64,000 nucleotides of DNA from an uncultured Pelagibacteraceae bacterium. Its GTDB lineage: Bacteria > Pseudomonadota > Alphaproteobacteria > Pelagibacterales > Pelagibacteraceae. This document shows positions 9,149 through 18,207 of the stretch, one piece after another. Under the pieces are notes generated by a model, which saw nothing but the letters and a program-made list of their open reading frames with translations, was not told the origin of the DNA and did not search any database. How positions within the stretch are numbered: the stretch's first letter is position 1; every line of letters starts with the position of its first letter. The stretch is from positions 165,342-229,341 of the forward strand of contig CACBHY010000002.1 in NCBI GenBank assembly GCA_902539165.1. The letters are read 5' to 3'. A program made the translations under genes and the position numbers.

Positions 9149-10312
9149 CTATAGATTTTTGTTAACAATTTCGTCTAACATATTGATCATATCTCTTTTA
9201 TAATTTTCGTCAGTACCAGAGTCTGTTTCAATAACTGAAAAGTACGAGGCTACAATTCCATTTTTTAAGTTTATTGCCAAAAATTGACCACCAAGACCAG
9301 AATGACCAATCCAATCACCACATCTCATAGAAGAATTAGAATAGTATAGGTATTTATTGGAAGATAATTCCATGTATTTAGTGCCTTTATTTTTAAGGGT
9401 TTCATTTAAAAATTTTTCCGAACCAACTTTTCTATTTTCTACACCATATCCTTTTCTAGAAAATAAAAGTCCATACCTTAAAAAATCTCTTGAAATCAGA
9501 CATCCTCCCCCCGAAATCCATGGCATACTATCTCTATCAGTTCCCATATACATAGCATCTTCAAAACCTGCAGCCTCTACCGCTTCTAACAGCCAGTCTT
9601 TTAATTTCTTTCCACTAACTTTCTCAATAACAACTCCTAATACATCAGTATTTGCCGACTTATAGTGAGATAAGTCACTTTTATTTTGTAAATCCTCTCC
9701 CTCTATAGACTTAATAGAATTTAAAAATTCTTCTTGGTTAATTTTATAGTTTAAGTCTTCAGGAAGCCTCCAACCACAGACAGGTTCGTGTAAAAAGGAA
9801 GATGTATAGGGATCTGTATAATCTTCACTATAAGAGTTTTTTATATTCATATCTAGTACATCTTGAATTTTTGCTGATGCGTAACCCGAATTTATATCTG
9901 GTAAGTACTCAGAAACAGTTTTGTTTAAATCAATAATATTTTTTTCAACAAGCTCACCTATGAATAAATTTACAAACATCTTTGTGATAGACATAATAGT
10001 TTGAGGAGTATGTTCATTGAAATCGTCTGCATATTTTTCAAAAAGAATATTTTGATCTTTTCCAACCAATAATGAGCAGAAATATTTATGATTTATCATT
10101 TTTTGAACAGATGATATTTTTTCAATGTTAGTATTGTATTTTTTATGTAAAGTTAAAACTTGGTCAGATCTAAATAACAAACCATACCTGTTTATTTTAT
10201 GTAAATTTCTATATCCCTCTCTTCTTGTTTCAGGTAAATACCATTTTGGTTTATTATCTCTTATAATTTTAAGAGAAGGATTTGGTTCACTAATAATTTT
10301 TTTTTTATCCAT
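9149..10312 (-). CDS. Serine hydrolase of the beta-lactamase (class C)/PBP family
   Basis: The 387-residue protein has the active-site triad of motifs of the class C beta-lactamase-like family: Ser-x-x-Lys in IMSITKMFVNL, a Tyr motif at HYKSANTD, and a late HSG box in IGHSGLGGQF. No signal peptide is visible, unlike true secreted beta-lactamases, so it is probably a cytoplasmic esterase or amide hydrolase. It lies at the distal end of a minus-strand run with the homocysteine methyltransferase, VOC, ALDH and CoA-transferase genes. Antibiotic resistance should not be assumed. Confidence 0.82.
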   Translation of the reverse strand: MDKKKIISEPNPSLKIIRDNKPKWYLPETRREGYRNLHKINRYGLLFRSDQVLTLHKKYNTNIEKISSVQKMINHKYFCSLLVGKDQNILFEKYADDFNEHTPQTIMSITKMFVNLFIGELVEKNIIDLNKTVSEYLPDINSGYASAKIQDVLDMNIKNSYSEDYTDPYTSSFLHEPVCGWRLPEDLNYKINQEEFLNSIKSIEGEDLQNKSDLSHYKSANTDVLGVVIEKVSGKKLKDWLLEAVEAAGFEDAMYMGTDRDSMPWISGGGCLISRDFLRYGLLFSRKGYGVENRKVGSEKFLNETLKNKGTKYMELSSNKYLYYSNSSMRCGDWIGHSGLGGQFLAINLKNGIVASYFSVIETDSGTDENYKRDMINMLDEIVNKNL

Positions 10313-10331
10313 TATATTTAAAGTAAATAAT

Positions 10332-11249
10332 TCATTTTAAAACAGAAATAGCTTTAATTTTTTCTGGTCCAACACCACAACATCCACCGACAATTTGAGC
10401 ACCATTTGATACCCAAAGTTTTGCTTCTTCAAGATATGTAGATGGCGAAATATCATCAACTAATTTCCAATTTGGTTTTTGAAAATAGCCATTATTAGGA
10501 TAAGCACCAACTGTTCCTTTGTGAATTCTTTTTAAAATTTTTACTGCATCATTTGTAACTTTAATATCGGAGTGAGCAATCAAAATTGGTCCCTTATGAA
10601 TTTGACTGAATTTTATTAAAGAGTTTTCTAAATAGTCATAAAATTGAGCTTTAGAATTGGTTACACTTTCTTGATAGCCATGCATTAATTTTCTTTTTTC
10701 ATTATTCATTGCGCAAGAGATAGAAAGCCATATTGGTAAATCAATTTTAGATGAACATTCAATAATACTCTCTACAGTTTCATCTTTTGATGTCATTGCT
10801 TCTAAAATAATTAAATCGACACCTGCATCTGATAAAATCCTTAACTGTTCAGTAAATCCAGGTTTTATCTCATTAATAGTTAATTTATCCCAACTACCCG
10901 ATGTAGAAACCGATCCTGCAACTGCAATTTCTCTATCTGTCGATGCTGCAGCTTTTAATGCTATACTAACAGTTTTTTTGTTCCATTCTTGAGTAAATTC
11001 CTCATACCCATATTCTTTCATTGATATCGGTGTAATTGCGTAAGTGTTTGATGTAATTACATCTGCTCCAGATTTTATGTAGTTTTCATGGACTTGAAAA
11101 AGTTTATCCGGATCATCTATTGCACATTTTCCAGCCCATAAATCATTGTCCATCTTTGCACCAATTTGCTCTAGTTCTCCACCATTACCACCATCAAGTA
11201 TTACGATGCTATTGTTATCTAATTTTTCTTTTACATATTGGTAAGACAT
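10332..11249 (-). CDS. Homocysteine S-methyltransferase family protein
   Basis: The 305-residue protein is a single Hcy-binding/methyltransferase domain of the BHMT/MmuM type. It opens with VILDGGNGGELEQIG and has SGADVITSNTYAI. The zinc-binding cysteines are a Cys in WLSISCAMN and the pair in VGGCCGVGPEKI. Such enzymes move a methyl group from betaine, S-methylmethionine or a dimethylsulfonio compound to homocysteine, giving methionine. In SAR11 these substrates are abundant osmolytes, and a betaine-type ABC transporter lies at the start of the window. The gene is 3 bases downstream of the VOC gene, so it is in the same minus-strand run. The methyl donor cannot be assigned. Confidence 0.85.
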   Translation of the reverse strand: MSYQYVKEKLDNNSIVILDGGNGGELEQIGAKMDNDLWAGKCAIDDPDKLFQVHENYIKSGADVITSNTYAITPISMKEYGYEEFTQEWNKKTVSIALKAAASTDREIAVAGSVSTSGSWDKLTINEIKPGFTEQLRILSDAGVDLIILEAMTSKDETVESIIECSSKIDLPIWLSISCAMNNEKRKLMHGYQESVTNSKAQFYDYLENSLIKFSQIHKGPILIAHSDIKVTNDAVKILKRIHKGTVGAYPNNGYFQKPNWKLVDDISPSTYLEEAKLWVSNGAQIVGGCCGVGPEKIKAISVLK

Positions 11250-11252
11250 TAC

Positions 11253-11636
11253 CTATTTACTATTTGTAAACGCACAAATTTTATTTCCATCTAGATCACG
11301 AATATAAGAATAATAAACCCCTGAACCCTCAGGTCTTTCCCCACCAGAACCTTCGCTTGTTGCTCCCAGCTGTAAACCAAGTTCATGAAATTTGTCTACA
11401 ATATTTCTTGAATTAGTTATAAATGAAACTTGAGAACCATTACCTATAGTTGCTTGCTTTTTATTTACAGGCTTTGTAACGTAAAATTCAATTTTCCCAT
11501 CACTACCTTTTTGAGAATAACCTGCACAAACATCGTCGGTTTCAATTCTTTCTAAATCTAAAATTTTAAACAGTTCATCGTAAAATTTAATTGCACGATC
11601 TAAATCGTTAGTTCCAACCATTATGTAACCAATCAT
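11253..11636 (-). CDS. VOC-family (glyoxalase/bleomycin resistance-like) protein
   Basis: The 127-residue protein shows the paired beta-alpha-beta-beta-beta modules of the vicinal-oxygen-chelate fold: IGYIMVGTNDLDRAIKFYDEL at the N-terminus and YYSYIRDLDGNKICAF at the C-terminus. VOC proteins are metal-dependent isomerases, dioxygenases or resistance proteins. This one is a short single-domain member with no diagnostic substrate motif. It sits between the aldehyde dehydrogenase (1 base apart) and the homocysteine methyltransferase, so it is presumably co-transcribed with them. Confidence 0.85.
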   Translation of the reverse strand: MIGYIMVGTNDLDRAIKFYDELFKILDLERIETDDVCAGYSQKGSDGKIEFYVTKPVNKKQATIGNGSQVSFITNSRNIVDKFHELGLQLGATSEGSGGERPEGSGVYYSYIRDLDGNKICAFTNSK

Positions 11637-11637
11637 A

Positions 11638-13071
11638 TTATTTTGGCCAATGAGTAATTGTTTTTACTTCTAAGAATTCATGCAATCCCCACACTCCACC
11701 TTCACGTCCATTCCCTGATTGCTTGTAACCACCGAAAGGGGCACCTGGGTCAGCACCATTTCCGTTAACATAAATTGTTCCTGCTTTAAGTTTTTTAGAG
11801 ACTCTTTTAGCTTTTTCTTTGTCTTCAGTCTGCAAATAATTTCCAAGACCATACTCAGTTTCATTTACAATTTTGATAGCCTCCTCTTCAGTTTCAAATG
11901 GAATAATTGAAAGAACAGGACCAAATATTTCTTCCTTAGCTACTCTCATATCGTTAGTTACATCTGTAAAAATTGTTGGTTTGATAAAGTAACCTTTATT
12001 CATACCGTTTGGAAGCTCAGGACCGCCAGCAGCCAAAGTAGCACCTTCATCTATACCACTTTGTATCAAGCTAATTATCTTATCGTATTGAGCTTTTGAA
12101 ACAACAGGACCTATATGATCTCCCTCTTTAGAAGCATGATCTACTTTTATCAAATTAGCTTCCTCTGTAGCTTCTTTTACAGCTCTATCATAGATTGATC
12201 TTTCAACTAGCATTCTTGTTGGTGCATCACAAGATTGGCCTGAATTACTCATTACATTTCTAATACCATCACGAACTGCATTAGGGTGTGAGTCAGCAAA
12301 AACAATGTTCCCACCTTTACCACCTAATTCAAGACAAACTCTTTTGATTGTTTCTGCTCCATTTTTTAAAATTAATTTTCCTGCACGTGTCGAACCTGTA
12401 AATGAAACTAAATCAATATCAGGGTGTGTTGAAATATCAGTACCTACACCTACACCATCTCCGTTTACTAGGTTAAAAACACCTGCTGGAAAGCCCGCTT
12501 CATCGATCATTTCAGCAAATAACATAGCAGACATAGGTGCTATTTCTGATGGTTTATGGATCATAGTACATCCAGTTGCGAATGCAGGAACAACTTTTAA
12601 AGCAATTTGGTTAATTGGCCAGTTCCATGGAGTAATTAGACCACACACTCCAATTGGCTCGTAGCAAATTCGGTTGTTTGATTCTGGACTGAATTGCTCG
12701 TCAAATTTAAATTCTTTTAATCTCACTATGAAATCTTCAAGGTGGGATTGACCGCTCGATGTTTGAGAGTCTCTTGACCAATCCATAGGTGCTCCCATTT
12801 CCATAGATATGGCTTCTGTCATTTCAGAATATCTTTTTTTATAAATATCTAATAATTTTTCTAGAAGATTAATTCTATCTTCCTTAGAGCTTTCACTCCA
12901 TGTTGCTAGCGCTTGTTTAGCAGCGCTCACAGCAGAGTTTGTATCCTCTTTTGAACCAAGAGAGATAGTTGCAAAAGCTTCTTCTGTAGAAGGATTAATT
13001 ACCTCAAGATCATTTGGTTTACTTGGAGAAACCCATTTTCCATTTATATAAAATTTTCTTTTGTCTAACAT
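11638..13071 (-). CDS. NAD(P)-dependent aldehyde dehydrogenase
   Basis: A 477-residue cytoplasmic aldehyde dehydrogenase, full length for the family. The catalytic Glu motif LELGGKGG and the nucleophile Cys in SNSGQSCDAPTRML are both present, as is the cofactor-site segment TPWNWPINQ. It oxidises an aldehyde to a carboxylate. A clear AAGGAG ribosome-binding site lies just upstream of the ATG (as CTCCTT on the plus strand near 13079). It follows the CoA-transferase by 22 bases. Together with the Fe-ADH on the other strand it could give alcohol-to-acid oxidation followed by CoA activation, but this pathway is inferred from proximity. The substrate is unknown. Confidence 0.92.
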   Translation of the reverse strand: MLDKRKFYINGKWVSPSKPNDLEVINPSTEEAFATISLGSKEDTNSAVSAAKQALATWSESSKEDRINLLEKLLDIYKKRYSEMTEAISMEMGAPMDWSRDSQTSSGQSHLEDFIVRLKEFKFDEQFSPESNNRICYEPIGVCGLITPWNWPINQIALKVVPAFATGCTMIHKPSEIAPMSAMLFAEMIDEAGFPAGVFNLVNGDGVGVGTDISTHPDIDLVSFTGSTRAGKLILKNGAETIKRVCLELGGKGGNIVFADSHPNAVRDGIRNVMSNSGQSCDAPTRMLVERSIYDRAVKEATEEANLIKVDHASKEGDHIGPVVSKAQYDKIISLIQSGIDEGATLAAGGPELPNGMNKGYFIKPTIFTDVTNDMRVAKEEIFGPVLSIIPFETEEEAIKIVNETEYGLGNYLQTEDKEKAKRVSKKLKAGTIYVNGNGADPGAPFGGYKQSGNGREGGVWGLHEFLEVKTITHWPK

Positions 13072-13093
13072 AATCTAACTCCTTATAATATAA

Positions 13094-14236
13094 TTAGTTG
13101 AATTCTTTAAGTATTTTTTCCCGGTGCTCATCTAAATCAGGTATGTCGCCTCTTTTTTTTGGATCTTTATAAGTTGACATCTTTATTGGGTTACCTGCTA
13201 ATTTAAAATCTCCAATAACTTTATGGTAAGCCTTAACAATCATATTCCTTGCTTCAACCTGTGGGTTCTCAACTGCTTCTTTAATATTGTATATAGGGCC
13301 GCAAGGAATTCTTTCTTTTTCCATTTCATTTACCCAATCAGTTGTTGATTTTGACGACAACTTATCTTCTAAAATTATTTTCAGTTTATCTATATTTTTT
13401 GCTCTAGCTGAATTGGAATTAAATTTTTCATCTATGCTAACTTCTGAAATTTTTAAAACGTTACATAATTTTTCAAACAATTTATCATTACCGGCAGCAA
13501 CTATAATGTAGCTATCTTTTGTTTTAAAAGCTTCAAAAGGTGCAATAGAAGGATGTCTTGAACCCATTGGTTCGGGAATTTCATGTTTTGATAAATATCT
13601 AGCAATTGCATTTTCAAGTATAGCTATTTGACAATCAAGCATGGAGACATCTATGAACATTCCTTTTCCAGTTTTTTGTCTATCGTATAAAGCTGCATTG
13701 ATACCAATAGCAGTAAACAGACCGGCAGTGATATCTCCAATTGACGTACCAACTCTTGTAGGTTCAGAGTTAGGTTGACCAGTTACACTCATCAATCCCC
13801 CCATACCTTGAACTACCATGTCGTATGCTGGCAATTCTTTTAAAGGACCTGTTTGTCCAAAACCAGAAGCAGATGCGTAAATTAGTTTAGGATATTTTTT
13901 ATTCACTTCTTCCCAACCATAACCCCATTTTTTTAGAGTACCAGGTTTAAAATTTTCTACTAAAATATCTGCCTTAGACAAAATTTTATCAAAAATTTTT
14001 TTATCATCTTCATTTTTTAAATTTAGAGCGATACTTTCTTTTCCTCTATTTAGTGACATAAAATAGGCAGAATAATCTTGAACAAACGGTCCAAATTTAC
14101 GAGAGTCATCACCAATTTCAGGTGCTTCAACTTTTATAACTCTTGCACCAAGATCTGATAATATCATAGTGCAATATGGACCAACTAATACCCTTGTTAA
14201 ATCTACAACTAATAAGTTTTTTAAAGGCCCATCCAT
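13094..14236 (-). CDS. Type III CoA-transferase (CaiB/BaiF family)
   Basis: The 380-residue protein opens with LLVVDLTRVLVGPYCTMILSDLGARVIKVE, the family III CoA-transferase signature, and contains the segment TSIGDITAGLFTAIGINAAL, where the catalytic Asp is expected. Members move CoA between carboxylic acids (for example formyl-CoA/oxalate, carnitine, mesaconate or succinyl-CoA). It is the first gene of the minus-strand run CoA-transferase, ALDH, VOC, Hcy methyltransferase, hydrolase. It is divergent from the TRAP transporter, which may import the acid that it activates. The specific CoA donor and acceptor are not determinable. Confidence 0.9.
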   Translation of the reverse strand: MDGPLKNLLVVDLTRVLVGPYCTMILSDLGARVIKVEAPEIGDDSRKFGPFVQDYSAYFMSLNRGKESIALNLKNEDDKKIFDKILSKADILVENFKPGTLKKWGYGWEEVNKKYPKLIYASASGFGQTGPLKELPAYDMVVQGMGGLMSVTGQPNSEPTRVGTSIGDITAGLFTAIGINAALYDRQKTGKGMFIDVSMLDCQIAILENAIARYLSKHEIPEPMGSRHPSIAPFEAFKTKDSYIIVAAGNDKLFEKLCNVLKISEVSIDEKFNSNSARAKNIDKLKIILEDKLSSKSTTDWVNEMEKERIPCGPIYNIKEAVENPQVEARNMIVKAYHKVIGDFKLAGNPIKMSTYKDPKKRGDIPDLDEHREKILKEFN

Positions 14237-14261
14237 AAAATTTTGCAGTTATTTTGAAGCC

Positions 14262-14290
14262 TTGACTCTTATCAACATCTTCATTTTAAT
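14262..14290 (+). promoter_or_regulatory. Predicted sigma-70-type promoter for dctP
   Basis: TTGACT (14262-14267) and TTTAAT (14285-14290) are separated by 17 bases, each one mismatch from the TTGACA/TATAAT consensus. The predicted start would be about 28 bases before the dctP ATG at 14325. That ATG also has a strong GAGAGGA ribosome-binding site. I judged this by eye only. Confidence 0.5.
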
Positions 14291-14324
14291 GCACGAATTA
14301 AATAACAATTGAGAGGAAAAAATA

Positions 14325-15335
14325 ATGTTTAAAAAATTATCTTTATATTTTACTTCATTAGTTTTGGCGTTCACAATGATTGGTTCTGCTTATGCTGTTA
14401 CGTTAAAAGCAAGTCATCAATGGCCTGGAACACCAAGGGCTGATGGATCATATGATCCGCGTCATGAAATGGTTCAAATAATTGCGGATGAAGTAAAAAA
14501 AGCTAACGTTGGAATAGATATAAGAATCTACCCAGCAAAATCTTTGTATAAACCAAAAGAACAGTGGAAACCAATGACTACTGGACAATTGGATATATCA
14601 GCATTTCCTTTAGCATATGCTTCAAAGTTTCATCCAGAATTTGATGCAACATTAATGCCTGGAACTGTAAAAAATCATGATCATGCATTGAGATTTAATA
14701 AAGGTCCAATGATGACAGAAATAAAAAGAATTATTACTGACGCCGGTGTAGTAGTTCTGTCTGATGCATGGTTAGGTGGAGGATTTGCATCAAAATCTAA
14801 ATGTATAAAAAATCCTAGTGATGCAAAAGGACAAGTAATGCGAGCTGCTGGAAAAGCTTTTAACCAAATGTTAGAAGCAGCGGGAGCTGGTATTCAAAGT
14901 ATGCCTTCTTCAGAAATCTACACTGGATTACAAACAGGTGTATTAACAGGTGCAAACACTAGTTCAGGAAGTTTTGTAAGTTATAAAATTTACGAACAAG
15001 TTAGCTGTGCGACACCTCCAGGAAAATTTGGATTATGGTTTATGTATGAGCCAATTCTTATGTCTAAAAAGTCTTTTGATGCTTTAAACTCAAAACAACA
15101 AAATGCACTTATGGACGCTGGAAAAGTTGCAGAAAAATATATGACTGCTCAAGTTGAAAACTTAGATAAAAAGTTTGAGGATGCATATAAAGCTGCTGGT
15201 GTAAAATTAGTTTATATGGATGAGAAAGATCACGCTGCTTGGGTTGAGATAGCAAAAAAATCTTCTCACAAAGCTTTCGCCGAGAAAGTTCCAGGTGGAG
15301 ATAAATTAATGGAAATGGCTTTGGCAGTTAAATAA
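14325..15335 (+). CDS. dctP: TRAP transporter substrate-binding protein (DctP family)
   Basis: The 336-residue periplasmic solute receptor begins with a signal peptide MFKKLSLYFTSLVLAFTMIGSAYA, cleaved after AYA. The remainder has DctP-family segments such as IRIYPAKSLYKPKEQW and MPSSEIYTGLQTGVLTGANTSSGSF, around the usual carboxylate-binding Arg region (GQVMRAAGK). It captures an organic acid or similar small molecule for the DctQM permease encoded next. A strong ribosome-binding site (GAGAGGA) precedes the ATG, suggesting high expression, as is usual for SAR11 receptors. A rho-independent terminator directly after the gene would raise its level relative to dctQM. The ligand is unknown. Confidence 0.93.
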   Translation: MFKKLSLYFTSLVLAFTMIGSAYAVTLKASHQWPGTPRADGSYDPRHEMVQIIADEVKKANVGIDIRIYPAKSLYKPKEQWKPMTTGQLDISAFPLAYASKFHPEFDATLMPGTVKNHDHALRFNKGPMMTEIKRIITDAGVVVLSDAWLGGGFASKSKCIKNPSDAKGQVMRAAGKAFNQMLEAAGAGIQSMPSSEIYTGLQTGVLTGANTSSGSFVSYKIYEQVSCATPPGKFGLWFMYEPILMSKKSFDALNSKQQNALMDAGKVAEKYMTAQVENLDKKFEDAYKAAGVKLVYMDEKDHAAWVEIAKKSSHKAFAEKVPGGDKLMEMALAVK

Positions 15336-15350
15336 AAATACTATATAAAG

Positions 15351-15387
15351 AACCCCTATTTATTGATTTTAAATAGGGGTTTTTTTT
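15351..15387 (+). terminator. Rho-independent terminator between dctP and dctQ
   Basis: AACCCCTATTTA pairs perfectly over 12 bp with TAAATAGGGGTT across a 7-base loop, followed by an eight-T tract ending exactly at the dctQ ATG (15388). It is the strongest hairpin I found in the window. Partial read-through would give excess binding protein over permease. It also occupies the place of the dctQ ribosome-binding site. Confidence 0.9.
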
Positions 15388-15882
15388 ATGAAAAATAAAT
15401 ATTTAAAATTTTGCGATTTTATAGCAAGAGCTTGTGGAGCTTTTGCTGTTTTGGCCTTACTTTTATCTATATTAGTTATTGTGGAACTAGTATTTGAAAG
15501 ATATTTTTTTCAAAGAGCAATAACTTGGCAAACTGAACTTGTAACAATGTTACTAGTTGCTTCTACATTTATAGGTAGTGCTTATGTTTTAAGCGAAAAA
15601 GCTCATGTTAGTATGGAGTGGATTTATGATTTTATGTCAAAAAAAAGTGTTTTACGTCTCAAAATATTCACTTCATTTTTAAGTTTATTATTTTTTTTAA
15701 TTTTGTTTTATTTTGGTTTTTTGATGGTAGAGGAAGCATTTACTAAAAACTACTCTACAGGAACAGTTTGGGATCCTCCATTATGGATACCTTATTCATC
15801 AATGATGATAGGAGCTATTTTAATGATACTTCAATACATTGCGGAAATTATTAAATTAACGGATGAGGCTAAGCAAAATTAA
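15388..15882 (+). CDS. dctQ: TRAP transporter small permease (DctQ family)
   Basis: The 164-residue protein has four hydrophobic segments and the family pattern FQRAITWQTELVTMLLVASTFIGSAYVLSEKAHVSMEW, typical of DctQ, the small membrane subunit of TRAP transporters. It lies between dctP and dctM and shares one base with the dctM start. The ATG directly follows the terminator T-tract, so no Shine-Dalgarno sequence is available in read-through RNA. Translation may therefore be weak or need refolding of the hairpin. Confidence 0.92.
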   Translation: MKNKYLKFCDFIARACGAFAVLALLLSILVIVELVFERYFFQRAITWQTELVTMLLVASTFIGSAYVLSEKAHVSMEWIYDFMSKKSVLRLKIFTSFLSLLFFLILFYFGFLMVEEAFTKNYSTGTVWDPPLWIPYSSMMIGAILMILQYIAEIIKLTDEAKQN

Positions 15883-17213
15883 TGGATCCTCTAATAATAG
15901 CAATTATAGTAGCTGTTTTTACATTGATAGTTTTATTTTCTGGAATACCGATCGCCTTTGGTCTTAGTTTTGTATCAATAGTTTTACTGGTTGCATTTGA
16001 AGGTATTCAAATGCTCGATGTTTTTGCAGAAACATTTTATGCGGGCCTAAATTCTTTTGTACTTCTCTCAATTCCAATGTTTATTTTAATGGGAATGGCA
16101 GTAGCAAATTCTCCTGCTGGAAAGGATCTTTATACTGGTTTAGATAGATGGCTTTGGCGAGTGCCAGGGGGGTTAGTTATTTCTAATATAGGTGCTTGTT
16201 CTATATTTGCTGCTTTAAGTGGATCTAGTCCAGCTACATGTGCAGCCATAGGTACAATGGGTATACCAGAAATGAGAAAGAGAGGTTACTCTGACCAAAT
16301 TGCTACAGGTACTATTGCAGCGGGTGGAACATTAGGAGTCTTGATTCCTCCAAGCATAGTTTTAATTGTTTATGGAATTGCAACCGGTACATCTATTGGA
16401 AGATTATTTTTATGTGGTTTGGTTCCAGGCTTTATGTTAGCTGGCATGTTTGCTATTTGGGCATTAATACATAGTTACTTCATTGATAAAGAAGCAGCAA
16501 AAGCTTTAAGTAATAGAGTAAGACCAACCTTAAAAGAAAAACTGGAAGTGTTACCAAGAATACTCCCATTCTTAGCAATTATAGCTGGAGTTCTATATGT
16601 TTTGTATGGTGGTGTAGCAACTCCTTCTGAAGCTTCTGGTGTTGGAGCATTTTTAGTATTTGTATTGATAGCCGTAGTCTACAAAATTTATCAACCAAAA
16701 AAAATATGGAATATAGTTAAAGTATCAATGAAAGAGAGTGTAATGATTATGTTCATTATTGCAGCTTCTTATCTTTTTGCTTTTACTCTTTCCCAGCTTT
16801 ATGTAACTCAGTCTTTAGCTCAGAGTATGGTTGAACTAAGTTCTAATAAATGGGTTGTATTTCTTTTAATAAATATTTTTCTTTTAATAGCCGGTTTCTT
16901 CTTACCTCCAGTTGCTGTGATAGTAATGACATCAGCAATATTGTTACCCGTTATAACAACTTTAGGATTTGATCCATATTGGTTTGCAATTGTATTTACT
17001 ATAAATATGGAAATAGGATTGATAACTCCACCTGTTGGATTAAATCTTTATATAATTAAAGGAATTACCCCAGACGTTAGTTTGTCAGAAATCTTAAAAG
17101 GTTCTATACCATTTATGATTATAATGGCTTTAGCTATTTTAATTTTATGTATCTTTCCAGAAATAGTGACATGGCTTCCTGACAAAATAATGGGTAAACC
17201 TCTTGGATACTAA
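15882..17213 (+). CDS. dctM: TRAP transporter large permease (DctM family)
   Basis: The 443-residue protein has about 12 membrane segments and the DctM motifs GLNSFVLLSIPMFILMG and SGSSPATCAAIGTMGIPEMRKRGY, plus the repeated GGTLGVLIPPSIVLIVYG and EIGLITPPVGLNLY hairpins. It is the Na+-coupled transport subunit working with DctP and DctQ to import a carboxylate-type substrate. It starts on the last base of the dctQ stop. The following dusA ORF begins inside its 3' end. Confidence 0.95.
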   Translation: MDPLIIAIIVAVFTLIVLFSGIPIAFGLSFVSIVLLVAFEGIQMLDVFAETFYAGLNSFVLLSIPMFILMGMAVANSPAGKDLYTGLDRWLWRVPGGLVISNIGACSIFAALSGSSPATCAAIGTMGIPEMRKRGYSDQIATGTIAAGGTLGVLIPPSIVLIVYGIATGTSIGRLFLCGLVPGFMLAGMFAIWALIHSYFIDKEAAKALSNRVRPTLKEKLEVLPRILPFLAIIAGVLYVLYGGVATPSEASGVGAFLVFVLIAVVYKIYQPKKIWNIVKVSMKESVMIMFIIAASYLFAFTLSQLYVTQSLAQSMVELSSNKWVVFLLINIFLLIAGFFLPPVAVIVMTSAILLPVITTLGFDPYWFAIVFTINMEIGLITPPVGLNLYIIKGITPDVSLSEILKGSIPFMIIMALAILILCIFPEIVTWLPDKIMGKPLGY

Positions 17214-18207
17214 TAATAAAATTAATCGAAAAATATCTGTTGCTCCAATGATGGATTGCACAGATAGACATGATCGTTTTTTCTTAAGATTAATGAGTAA
17301 AAACGTCATGCTTTATTCTGAAATGGTTGCAACTAAATCTGCAATACATGGAGATAGAAAAAAAATCTTATCCTACAGTCCTGAAGAAAAACCATTAGCA
17401 TTACAAGTTGGTGGATCAAATAAAGAAGAGTTAGCAGAAGTTGCAAAGATCGCAGAGGATATGGGATACGATGAAATCAATATAAATCTTGGGTGTCCAA
17501 GTAAAAAGGTTCAAAAAAATATGTTTGGAGCATGCTTAATGAAAGAACCAGATCTGGTAGCAGAGTGTATAAATTCAATGGTAAATGCTTGCAATATTCC
17601 AGTTACTGCCAAAACAAGAATTGGTTTTGATCAAACAGAAGAATTTGATTATTTGAATAATTTTATTCATAAAATGCGTGATGCAGGAACCAAAACATTC
17701 ATTTTGCATGCAAGAAAAGCAATGCTGACTGGTTTATCTCCAAAACAAAATTTAAATATTCCTAAATTAAATTACAACATGGTTTACGAAATAAAAAAGC
17801 AAAACCCTGAATTGGAAATAATTATTAATGGAGGTATTTCAAAAGTAAGCGAAATTAATAATCATTTAAATTTTTGTGATGGTGTCATGATTGGAAGATC
17901 GATTTATCAAAATCCATATTTTTTAATAGAAATTGAAAAAGAGTTATTCAAAAATGATAACAATCCAACAAGAGAACAGGTTGTAGAAAAACTTTTAGAA
18001 TATGTAGATAAAGAGGTTAAATTAGGAACAAAAGTTAATCATATAATGAGACATACAGTAGGTCTGTATCATGGTCAGGTTGGTTCAAAAGATTGGAAAA
18101 GATATTTAAGTGATAATCTAATGGCTCGAGAGTCTGATTTTCAAAAAACAAAACATATTATGACAATTGTTCAAAATAATGAGAAAGCAATCCAGGCCAA
18201 TTCTTAA
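17203..18207 (+). CDS. dusA: tRNA-dihydrouridine synthase A
   Basis: The 334-residue FMN enzyme reduces uridines of the tRNA D-loop to dihydrouridine. It has the DusA hallmarks KISVAPMMDCTDRHDRFF, the catalytic-Cys motif INLGCPSKKVQKNMFGACLM, TAKTRIGFD, and ILHARKAMLTGLSPKQN. The only start preserving the conserved N-terminus is a TTG at 17203, overlapping dctM by 11 bases; the next ATG falls inside the conserved APMMD motif. It shares one base with the downstream TauE gene. A housekeeping gene coupled to a transporter operon probably reflects genome streamlining rather than function. Confidence 0.92.
   Translation: MDTNNKINRKISVAPMMDCTDRHDRFFLRLMSKNVMLYSEMVATKSAIHGDRKKILSYSPEEKPLALQVGGSNKEELAEVAKIAEDMGYDEININLGCPSKKVQKNMFGACLMKEPDLVAECINSMVNACNIPVTAKTRIGFDQTEEFDYLNNFIHKMRDAGTKTFILHARKAMLTGLSPKQNLNIPKLNYNMVYEIKKQNPELEIIINGGISKVSEINNHLNFCDGVMIGRSIYQNPYFLIEIEKELFKNDNNPTREQVVEKLLEYVDKEVKLGTKVNHIMRHTVGLYHGQVGSKDWKRYLSDNLMARESDFQKTKHIMTIVQNNEKAIQANS

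Noticed and set aside
9149-10312. Antibiotic-resistance beta-lactamase
   Set aside because: The protein has the serine-hydrolase motifs but no signal peptide and a catabolic neighbourhood, so resistance is not supported.
12305-12664. 119-aa plus-strand ORF
   Set aside because: Antisense shadow of the aldehyde dehydrogenase; low-complexity translation.
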